DNA from: JAMIFN01 sp964544605 | Lineage (GTDB): Bacteria; Pseudomonadota; Gammaproteobacteria; Burkholderiales; Burkholderiaceae_C | Length of the DNA: 24,920 nucleotides | NCBI GenBank assembly: GCA_964544605.1 | Contig: CAZJBX010000035.1 | Span: 1-24,920, forward strand | Direction: 5' to 3' | Shown here: in pieces, positions 15,245 through 21,306 of the stretch | Position numbering within the stretch: position 1 is the first letter of the stretch | Layout: each line of letters starts with the position of its first letter | Notes under the pieces: model-generated | What the model was told of the DNA's origin: nothing | The model's input: only the letters and a program-made list of their open reading frames with translations | The model's database searches: none | Program-made: the position numbers and the translations under genes

Positions 15245-15658
15245 CTAGCCCAGCAAACGGCCTGTGGTGTAAGCCTCGGCTTGGGCAAAGGCCAAAATCG
15301 TTTCGCGCAGCAATTGCTTTTTGGCGTTGGGCAGTTGGGCATACATTTGTAGGGCGGCTTGGTCTTGCGCACTCAAGTGCAACAGCCAGTTTTTGTGCTG
15401 CTCTTTGGCGGGTTTGGCACTGATGCCCAAGGCCAGTTCTTCGACGGGGATGCACAGCCACTGTGCCAGTGTTTGTAGTTTTTGGAAGTCTGGCAGGGTT
15501 TCTCCCCGCAGCCAGCGCCGCACACCGTGCAAAGTCATGGGCTTGCCCCAGTAACGCAGATTGAACTCGCGCTCCAGCACCGAGGGTTTGGCTGCATAGC
15601 CTGCCGCTTGCATGGCTTGCTGCAAGCGTTGGGCGAATCGTTCTTTCTCAGACTGCAT
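15245..15658 (-). CDS. XRE-type helix-turn-helix regulator
   Basis: A 137-residue putative DNA-binding protein. After an N-terminal helix (MQSEKERFAQRLQQAMQAAG), residues about 25-70 contain NLRYWGKPMTLHGVRRWLRG followed by ETLPDFQKLQTLAQWL, which matches the helix-turn-helix of phage-repressor/XRE proteins: a turn near GKPMT and a recognition helix near LHGVRRWLRG. The C-terminal half is helical, with no ligand domain I recognise. The ATG at 15658 is preferred because it begins the amphipathic helix; an upstream start at 15691 would add 11 residues. Palindromic candidate operators lie just upstream (15677-15736). It is divergent from the small lipoprotein gene at 15827. Confidence 0.8.
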   Translation of the reverse strand: MQSEKERFAQRLQQAMQAAGYAAKPSVLEREFNLRYWGKPMTLHGVRRWLRGETLPDFQKLQTLAQWLCIPVEELALGISAKPAKEQHKNWLLHLSAQDQAALQMYAQLPNAKKQLLRETILAFAQAEAYTTGRLLG

Positions 15659-15676
15659 GGCGCAAACTGTAGCCAG

Positions 15677-15736
15677 TTGCGTAACCAGCAACTTAACTTT
15701 GCAGCCTAGTTAAATATTGCGTAACTTTAGGTTACG
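15677..15736. promoter_or_regulatory. Candidate operator region with nested palindromes and a direct repeat
   Basis: TTGCGTAAC occurs at 15677-15685 and again at 15717-15725, exactly 40 bases apart. The second copy is part of the inverted repeat CGTAAC-N5-GTTACG (15720-15725 and 15731-15736). Between them is TTAACT-N9-AGTTAA (15693-15698 and 15708-15713). The position between the divergent regulator and lipoprotein genes suggests an autoregulatory site; function is inferred. Confidence 0.5.
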
Positions 15737-15753
15737 AAATGCTTTACATTTGA

Positions 15754-15776
15754 GGCTCTTTCAACCTGAAAGAGCC
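15754..15776. promoter_or_regulatory. Perfect 9-base hairpin upstream of the lipoprotein gene
   Basis: GGCTCTTTC and GAAAGAGCC form a perfect stem around AACCT. It could be an operator or a leader RNA hairpin for the gene at 15827. No T-run follows, so it is not a standard terminator. Confidence 0.5.
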
Positions 15777-15798
15777 ATTGAGCCATTGAGCCATTGAG
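15772..15798. repeat. Tandem 8-base repeat, three copies of GAGCCATT
   Basis: Three perfect head-to-tail copies (15772-15795) plus a partial fourth (GAG). The first copy overlaps the right arm of the hairpin at 15754-15776. A short tandem like this in a leader can change copy number by slippage. Confidence 0.85.
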
Positions 15799-15826
15799 TT
15801 GAACTTAATCCCATTGGAGGAAAAAC

Positions 15827-16177
15827 ATGAAAGCATTGAAATTGATTCCCATTGCGCTGGGCGCATCCATCTTGGCCGCGTGTGGCGGCGGCGGCGGCAG
15901 CAGCGGCGCCGTGGTGGATGAACAAAGAGTATTGGCCGAGGGTGTGCAGCTGTCTTACGACTTACCCGCAGGCACTTACAGCGCACGCATCACGGCCTCT
16001 CAAAACGGCGTGGGCGTGAAATGGGTCGGTGGTAGCGATTGCTTGCAAGTGGCTGAAGCCACGACCTACACCAGCACTTGCCATATTGCACAAAGTGGCC
16101 AATTGGTTGTGACCAACCCCACGCTGCTGGGCTTGGGTTCCGATGAAATCGTGACGGTTCGTGTCACCAAGAATTAA
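15827..16177 (+). CDS. Small putative lipoprotein, function unknown
   Basis: A 116-residue exported protein. The signal peptide MKALKLIPIALGASILAAC places the lipid-accepting cysteine at residue 19, followed by a five-glycine linker and Ser-Ser-Gly. The mature domain (about residues 30-116) looks all-beta: alternating polar and hydrophobic segments such as VQLSYDLPAGTYSARITA and a closing EIVTVRVTKN. Two cysteines in the mature part (in SDCLQ and STCHIA) could form a disulfide in the periplasm. I do not recognise a named family. GGAGG lies seven bases before the ATG. The divergent XRE regulator and the palindromes between them suggest regulated expression. Confidence 0.8.
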   Translation: MKALKLIPIALGASILAACGGGGGSSGAVVDEQRVLAEGVQLSYDLPAGTYSARITASQNGVGVKWVGGSDCLQVAEATTYTSTCHIAQSGQLVVTNPTLLGLGSDEIVTVRVTKN

Positions 16178-16212
16178 GCCAACACAGGGCTTTATAGAAA
16201 AATAGCCCCTCC

Positions 16213-16240
16213 GTAGGAGCACGGCACGCCGTGTTCCTAC
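16213..16240. repeat. REP-like hairpin, 13-base stem
   Basis: GTAGGAGCACGGC and GCCGTGTTCCTAC pair along 13 bases with one G-T wobble and a two-base loop. The form GTAGGAGC...CTAC resembles REP elements seen between genes in many Proteobacteria. No T-run follows closely, so it is unlikely to be a simple terminator of the lipoprotein gene. Confidence 0.6.
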
Positions 16241-16330
16241 AACACATGAATGCGCTGCCACAGCAGCAGCGATGCGGGTTTAGCTTGAGCTGCAAGCAGG
16301 TCAATAAAAGAGCCAATAAAAGATTTTGTT

Positions 16331-16353
16331 ATTGCGGGCTTGGAGACCGCAAT
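16331..16353. repeat. ATTGCGG...CCGCAAT hairpin, possible terminator of the rhodanese gene
   Basis: A 7-base inverted repeat with a nine-base spacer, related to the palindrome at 15144-15165. On the minus strand it is followed by AACAAAATCTTTT, so it may end rhodanese transcripts. A 10-base direct repeat CAATAAAAGA lies beside it (16302-16311 and 16314-16323). Confidence 0.5.
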
Positions 16354-16412
16354 GGAAGCGCCTGAGATAGAGGCGTGACTGCCTGGGTGTGCGGGCAGGG
16401 GCTTGCAGGGGC

Positions 16413-16832
16413 TTATTTACCGCGCCCTGCTTCCACGGGGTAGTTGGCGGCACGCCAAGCCGTGAGGCCACCGGCCAAGCTGTGCACATGCTCATAGCCC
16501 AGCTTTTTCGCAATGCCCACGCCGCGCATGGAGCGCATACCACGGGCGCAGACCAGTATGACGGGCAGGTTTTTGTTTTTCACCACGCCGCCGAGCTTGG
16601 CCTCCAGCTCATCTAAGGGGATGTGCTTGGCCTGCGGCAAGTGGCCTGCTTCGTATTCTTGGGCGCTACAGATGTCAATCACTTGCGCCTTTTCGCGGTT
16701 GATGAGGTTGACCGCCGCCGCAGGGCTCAAGCCACCTGCCGCCGCGCCGCCGCGCAGACCAGGCACAAACAAGAGCAGGCCAGACGCCACGACCAAAGCC
16801 ACCAGATACCAGTTCTCAAGCAAAAAATTCAT
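16413..16832 (-). CDS. Membrane-anchored rhodanese-like protein
   Basis: A 139-residue protein with one N-terminal membrane helix (MNFLLENWYLVALVVASGLL) and a single rhodanese domain (about residues 35-135). The persulfide-forming cysteine is C95 in VCARGMRS, and the CDC25-like features AQEYEAGHLPQAKHIPLDEL and LAGGLTAWRAANYP are present. Rhodaneses carry sulfane sulfur; the substrate here is unknown. In Burkholderiales this gene is usually followed by grxC and secB and faces gpmA. The gpmA arrangement is kept, but neither grxC nor secB follows. The ATG at 16832 lacks a clear ribosome-binding site. Its last codons overlap a perfect 10-base tandem repeat (16395-16414). Confidence 0.9.
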   Translation of the reverse strand: MNFLLENWYLVALVVASGLLLFVPGLRGGAAAGGLSPAAAVNLINREKAQVIDICSAQEYEAGHLPQAKHIPLDELEAKLGGVVKNKNLPVILVCARGMRSMRGVGIAKKLGYEHVHSLAGGLTAWRAANYPVEAGRGK

Positions 16833-16956
16833 AAACCCAGCCCAAAAAAGAGCGCCCACGGCGCTTGCATACAATAGAGGGTTTGCATTGTAAGCGCTGC
16901 GCCCAAGCGGGCCATGCCGCCTGCAACATCCCATAGTTTTTTAGCCTGTTTACACC

Positions 16957-17649
16957 ATGTACAAATTAGTTCTTATTCGCCACGGCGAGTCCCAATGGAA
17001 TCTTGACAACCGCTTCACTGGCTGGGTGGATGTGCCGCTGACGGAAAAAGGCGTGGCCCAAGCGAAAGACGCTGGCCAGCGCTTGAAGGCGGCGGGCTTT
17101 GACTTTGATCTGGCCTACACCAGTGTGCTCAAACGCGCCACCCACACCCTGTGGCACACGCTCGATGCCATGGATCGCACTTGGATTCCCGTGGTCAACA
17201 CTTGGCGCTTGAACGAACGCCACTACGGTGGCTTGCAGGGCTTGAACAAGGCCGAGACCGCCGCCGAGCACGGCGATGAGCAGGTGCATATTTGGCGCCG
17301 CAGCTATGACACGCCCCCGCCTGCGCTGGAGGATGGCGATGAGCGCTGGGAAGGCGGCGATATCCGCTACGCCAAGCTCAAGCCCACGGAAATCCCCCGC
17401 ACAGAGTGCCTCAAAGACACCGTGGAGCGCGTGCTGCCTGTGTGGAACGACTCGCTGGCCCCCGCCATTAAAGCGGGCAAACGCATTGTGATTTCAGCCC
17501 ACGGCAACTCCATCCGTGCCTTGGTGAAACACCTCGACAGCATTTCAGACGCAGACATCATGGAAGTGAACATCCCCAACGGCACGCCGCTGGTGTATGA
17601 GCTGGACGACAACCTCAAGCCCATCAAGAGCTACTACCTCGAAGACTAA
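16957..17649 (+). CDS. gpmA: 2,3-bisphosphoglycerate-dependent phosphoglycerate mutase
   Basis: GpmA interconverts 2- and 3-phosphoglycerate in glycolysis and gluconeogenesis through a phosphohistidine. The 230 residues contain the phosphorylated H9 in LIRHGESQWN, RFTGWVDVPLTEKG, the LNERHYGGLQGLNKAET block with the catalytic glutamate, and the second histidine H182 in SAHGNSIRALVKHLD. The protein ends YYLED, whereas E. coli and typical relatives (about 247-250) continue with an Ala/Lys-rich tail of roughly 18 residues. No frameshifted tail is evident. A terminator follows. Confidence 0.96.
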   Translation: MYKLVLIRHGESQWNLDNRFTGWVDVPLTEKGVAQAKDAGQRLKAAGFDFDLAYTSVLKRATHTLWHTLDAMDRTWIPVVNTWRLNERHYGGLQGLNKAETAAEHGDEQVHIWRRSYDTPPPALEDGDERWEGGDIRYAKLKPTEIPRTECLKDTVERVLPVWNDSLAPAIKAGKRIVISAHGNSIRALVKHLDSISDADIMEVNIPNGTPLVYELDDNLKPIKSYYLED

Positions 17650-17677
17650 AGTCTGCTGAATCGGCCTTGAGCAAAAG

Positions 17678-17709
17678 AAAAGCCCCAGTGCTAACGCCAG
17701 GGCTTTTTT
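17678..17709. terminator. Bidirectional intrinsic terminator
   Basis: AAAAGCCC and GGGCTTTT form an 8-base stem around a 14-base loop, followed by a T-run on the plus strand; on the minus strand TTTTCTTTT follows. It lies between convergent gpmA and the DUF4124 gene and can serve both. Confidence 0.8.
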
Positions 17710-17744
17710 GTTGGATTTGGATTTGGGGCTGGGCCTGCACACAC

Positions 17745-18113
17745 TTACACGGGCACTTTTTGCGTGGGCGCTGTGGGCCAAGTCGGCTCAGGCGTGGGTT
17801 CTGGTGTGGGCAGAAGGGCAGGCGGGGGCAAGCGCTGTGGCGACTGCACAGGTGCGCGCTCAACTGCTTGGGCCTCTGCTTTCTTGGCCTTTTCGACTTG
17901 GGCCTTTTCTAGCGCCTCAACTTGCGCCTTTTCGGCGGCCCTTTGCTTTTCTTCAGGGCTTTTTTCTGCCATGATTTTTTCGCCCTTGTGGTTCATTTGG
18001 CAGGCCGTGTCAGAAAAAATGACGCGGCCTTTTTCATTCACACAACGGTAAACCTGAGCTGAGGCCACGGCGCTAAAGCACAGGACAAAGGCAAAGAACA
18101 GGGGTTTCTTCAT
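17745..18113 (-). CDS. DUF4124 domain-containing exported protein
   Basis: A 122-residue secreted protein. The signal peptide MKKPLFFAFVLCFSAVASA is followed by the short DUF4124 domain, VYRCVNEKGRVIFSDTAC at residues 21-38, with its conserved cysteine pair. Residues about 50-85 form a charged, Lys/Glu/Ala-rich helix likely to be a coiled coil, and 86-122 are Pro/Thr-rich. The domain's function is unknown; it is common in periplasmic proteins of Betaproteobacteria. GGAG precedes the ATG. It starts 14 bases after zapE, so co-transcription is likely. Confidence 0.88.
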   Translation of the reverse strand: MKKPLFFAFVLCFSAVASAQVYRCVNEKGRVIFSDTACQMNHKGEKIMAEKSPEEKQRAAEKAQVEALEKAQVEKAKKAEAQAVERAPVQSPQRLPPPALLPTPEPTPEPTWPTAPTQKVPV

Positions 18114-18127
18114 GGCAAGCTCCGAGT

Positions 18128-19234
18128 TTAAGTAATGGCCGTATCCACTTGGCGGTGGGCTTCGTTCAAGAATTCCGCCGTCTGCATTTCATTCAAGCGG
18201 CTGACGGTGCGTTTGAATTCGCCTGAGAGTGGGCCTTCGGTGTAGAGCTGCTCAGGCGCAACGGCGGCCGAGCAAACGAGTTTGACACGGCGGTCGTAGA
18301 GCACATCAATCAACCAAGTGAAGCGCCGCGCCTCCGATGCGTGGCGCACAAACATTTGCGGCACGCCCGATAGAAACAGGGTGTGAAATTGCGTGGCGAG
18401 TTCGAGGTAGTCGTTCTGGCTGCGGGGGCCGCCGCAGAGTTCGGCAAAGTCAAACCAGATGACGCCACCGGCGCGGCGGCGGGCTTTGAGTTCGCGGCTT
18501 TCTATGCGGAAGCTGGGGTCTTCGTCCTGCGCTTCGGCCAGCTCGGCAAAGGCGTTTTGCATGGCCGCATCAGCGGCGGCATCGGCGGGGCTGTGGTAGA
18601 GCTGCACTTTCTCTAGGCTGCGGCTGCGGTAGTCGGTGCCGTTGTCCACTGTCATCACGGCCATTTTGGTGTTGAGCAGGTCGATGGCAGGCAGGATGCG
18701 GTCGCGGTGGATGCCGTTGGGGTAGATGCCAGCGGGGGCGAAGTTGCTGGTCATGATGAGGCCCACGCCTTGGGCAAAGAGGGCATCCAGCAGGCGGTAG
18801 AGCACCATGGCATCGGCGATGTCGTTGACATGGAATTCATCAAAGCAGATGAGTTTGAATTTTTTCGCAATGCGGCCCGCCAAGATGTCCAGCGGCTCGG
18901 CCTGGCCTTGCAGGTCGGCGAGTTCACGGTGGACTTCACGCATGAATTCGTGAAAATGCAAACGGGTTTTGCGCTTGATGGGCACGGCTTGGTAGAAGCA
19001 GTCCATGAGGAAGCTTTTGCCACGGCCCACGCCGCCATACATGTACACGCCCTTGGGGATGTCGGGGTGAAACAGCATTTTCTTGAGCGGGTTGCTGCGC
19101 TTGGTTTTGTAGGCGCTCCATTCGGCGGCGCAGCGTTCGAGTTCAGCCACGGCGGCCAGTTGGGCGGGGTCGCTTTGGTAGCCACGGGCTTTCAGTTCAG
19201 CTTCGTAGGCATCGGATACAGGGGTATTACTCAT
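18128..19234 (-). CDS. zapE: AFG1-like ATPase ZapE
   Basis: A 368-residue P-loop ATPase of the AFG1/LACE1 family. In E. coli ZapE contacts FtsZ and matters for division under low oxygen or stress; mitochondrial relatives help degrade respiratory subunits. Walker A is GGVGRGKS at 67-74, Walker B is LICFDEF at 128-134, and the sensor-like MTSNFAPAGIYPNG follows. FHEFMREVHREL near 94-105 and the C-terminal RFTWLIDVLYDRRVKL are also family features. The ATG at 19234 is preferred over a TTG at 19264. It lies 26 bases after the EamA gene. Confidence 0.95.
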   Translation of the reverse strand: MSNTPVSDAYEAELKARGYQSDPAQLAAVAELERCAAEWSAYKTKRSNPLKKMLFHPDIPKGVYMYGGVGRGKSFLMDCFYQAVPIKRKTRLHFHEFMREVHRELADLQGQAEPLDILAGRIAKKFKLICFDEFHVNDIADAMVLYRLLDALFAQGVGLIMTSNFAPAGIYPNGIHRDRILPAIDLLNTKMAVMTVDNGTDYRSRSLEKVQLYHSPADAAADAAMQNAFAELAEAQDEDPSFRIESRELKARRRAGGVIWFDFAELCGGPRSQNDYLELATQFHTLFLSGVPQMFVRHASEARRFTWLIDVLYDRRVKLVCSAAVAPEQLYTEGPLSGEFKRTVSRLNEMQTAEFLNEAHRQVDTAIT

Positions 19235-19260
19235 AGGGCCGATTGTAAGGAGGTGGGCAT

Positions 19261-20217
19261 TCAAGCCGCAGCAGCGGCGCGTTTGGCCGCCGAGTTCAAA
19301 ATGCTGAGGCCGAGTACGGTGACAGCGCCGCCCAGCAGCAGGCTCCAGTCTGTGGCTTCACCCAGCAGCAACCAGGCAAAGAGCACACCAAACACAGGCA
19401 CCAGTGTGTTGTAGGTGGCTGCCACTGTGGGCCCCAGTTGGCTCACGCCAAAGAAATACCAAGTGTAGGCCAGCACGGTGCCGCCCAAGGCCAAGAACAG
19501 CAGCACCCACCACACGCCGTGCGGCACTTGGCCCCAGTCAGGCATGGGGCCGTAGCCGACCAAATTGGCGTCAATCCAGCCACTGGTGAGCAGCAGCAGG
19601 GCGGTGCCAAAAATCATGGGGTAGGTGGTGGCGGTCATGCTGTCGGTGAAGGCCATAGAGCGCTTGCTCATGAGGCCATAGGCCGACCAAAAGCCCGCGC
19701 AGCCGAGCAAAATCAGCTCGCCACGGCCTACGCCGCCTTGCAAAAAACGGGGGATGTCGCCGTGCGTGATGACGAGCAAGGCCCCCACCACGGCCAAGGC
19801 CATGCCCAGCATTTTGCGGCGGCCTATGGGCTCGCGCAAAAACAGGGCCGCGCCCAAGCCTGTGAGTACGGGGTTGAATGCCAGCACCAAGGAGCCGCGC
19901 CCCGCAGGGGCCAAGGCCAAGCCCCACATAAAGCAGACCATATAGCCGAATACGCCCACTGTGCCGCACAGCAGCAGCCAGCCGTATTGCGGCAGACTCA
20001 GGCGGGGCCAGCCGCCATTGCGCCGATACACCAAAAACAACAAAGGCAGCAAGGCCAGGCTGAAACGCCAGCCCGCACTGCTGACGGGCGGCAGGTGTTC
20101 GGCCACGGTTTTCGCGGCAGGCCAAGTCAGGCCCCAGAGCAAAGAGCCCAAAAACAGCAAGATGTGGGGATTGCGCCAGAGCGCAGCAGGCGCGGAGCCA
20201 GAGGGAGAAGCAGACAT
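19261..20217 (-). CDS. EamA/DMT-family transporter
   Basis: A 318-residue integral membrane protein of the drug/metabolite transporter superfamily. Two EamA repeats are visible: the first opens with ILLFLGSLLWGLTWPAAK and ends near FLREPIGRRKMLGMALAVVG, the second runs from GELILLGCAGFWSAYGLMSK to FAWLLLGEATDWSLLLGGAV. About ten hydrophobic segments fit the family topology. The substrate cannot be predicted; relatives export amino acids, nucleosides or other metabolites. The ATG at 20217 gives the usual length; a longer frame upstream has no homology. It heads a likely operon with zapE and the DUF4124 gene and is divergent from the PfkB kinase. Confidence 0.92.
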   Translation of the reverse strand: MSASPSGSAPAALWRNPHILLFLGSLLWGLTWPAAKTVAEHLPPVSSAGWRFSLALLPLLFLVYRRNGGWPRLSLPQYGWLLLCGTVGVFGYMVCFMWGLALAPAGRGSLVLAFNPVLTGLGAALFLREPIGRRKMLGMALAVVGALLVITHGDIPRFLQGGVGRGELILLGCAGFWSAYGLMSKRSMAFTDSMTATTYPMIFGTALLLLTSGWIDANLVGYGPMPDWGQVPHGVWWVLLFLALGGTVLAYTWYFFGVSQLGPTVAATYNTLVPVFGVLFAWLLLGEATDWSLLLGGAVTVLGLSILNSAAKRAAAAA

Positions 20218-20334
20218 AAACACCGCCAGAGGGAAAGCGCAGATTATCCGCCTTGCGCCTGAAGGCACACAGCGGCTATGGCTTCCTCGGCTAAACTGCC
20301 CGCTTCCTTTCACAGCACAAACACACACAAGACC

Positions 20335-21246
20335 ATGCCAGCAATCATCTGTGGCTCACTCGCCTTTGACAGCATCATGAACTTTGGCGGCCAGTTTGCC
20401 GACCAAATCTTGCCCGACCAAATTCACAAACTGAATGTGTCCTTCTATGTGCCTGAGCTGCGCCGCGATTTTGGCGGCTGCGCGGGCAATATCGCCTACG
20501 CCTTAAAGCAACTGGGCGGGCAGCCGCTGATTGTGGCGGCGCTGGGCAACGATGGCCAAAGCTATGTGGACTACCTGCAAAGCAAAGGCATTGCCACCGA
20601 GCACATTGTGCTGCGCAGCGATATTTACACCGCACAGGCCATGATCATGACGGACACGGCCAACAACCAAATCACCGCCTTCCACCCCGGCGCCATGCAA
20701 ATGGCCCACGCCTGCACCCTGCCGGGTGCGGCCACGGCGCAAGACATTGGCATTGTCGCCCCCGATGGCCGCGAGGCCATGCTGCAACATGCGCAGAATC
20801 TGGCCCGCATGGGCGTGCCCTTTATTTTTGACCCTGGCCAGGGCTTGCCCATGTTTGACGGCCCTGAACTGCTGGCCTTTGTGAGCCAAGCCACATGGGT
20901 GGCGGTGAACGACTACGAGGCCGAAATGCTGCGCGAGCGCACCGGACTTGAGCTGGCCGAGATTGCCGCCCAAGTGCGCGGCCTGGTGGTAACTTTGGGC
21001 GGCGACGGCTGCGATGTGTATGAGGGCGGAGACTGCACCCGCGTGGCCCCCGTGCAGGCTGAGGCCGTGCTCGACCCCACAGGCTGTGGCGATGCCTTCA
21101 GGGGCGGCTTGCTCTACGGCCTGGAGCGCGGCTGGAGCATGGCTCGCAGCGCCGCCTTGGGCAACCAGCTCGGTGCCATCAAAATTGCCCACCAAGGCCC
21201 GCAAAGCTATGAACTGGATGCGGCGGCTTTGCTGGCGCAGGCTTAA
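20335..21246 (+). CDS. PfkB-family sugar/nucleoside kinase
   Basis: A 303-residue ribokinase-fold kinase. The N-terminal motif DFGGCAGNIAYALKQLG (45-61) matches PfkB signature 1, NDYEAEML (192-199) is the conserved mid-domain element, and DPTGCGDAFRGGLLYGL (247-263) is signature 2 with catalytic base D253. The usual GAGD anion-hole motif is GCGD here. These kinases phosphorylate sugars or nucleosides with ATP in the cytoplasm. The features resemble proteobacterial proteins often annotated as adenosine kinase, but the substrate cannot be fixed from sequence. No clear ribosome-binding site precedes the ATG. Confidence 0.9.
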   Translation: MPAIICGSLAFDSIMNFGGQFADQILPDQIHKLNVSFYVPELRRDFGGCAGNIAYALKQLGGQPLIVAALGNDGQSYVDYLQSKGIATEHIVLRSDIYTAQAMIMTDTANNQITAFHPGAMQMAHACTLPGAATAQDIGIVAPDGREAMLQHAQNLARMGVPFIFDPGQGLPMFDGPELLAFVSQATWVAVNDYEAEMLRERTGLELAEIAAQVRGLVVTLGGDGCDVYEGGDCTRVAPVQAEAVLDPTGCGDAFRGGLLYGLERGWSMARSAALGNQLGAIKIAHQGPQSYELDAAALLAQA

Positions 21247-21306
21247 ACCCCCAGACCTTGGCCGCCACAAAGGGGGCCAAGGCCAAGATGTGGCAGGCAG
21301 GGCGGA

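Noticed and set aside
19235..19264. TTG start adding ten residues to ZapE
   Set aside because: The ATG at 19234 gives the normal N-terminus; the extension overlaps the stop of the preceding gene and adds nothing recognisable.
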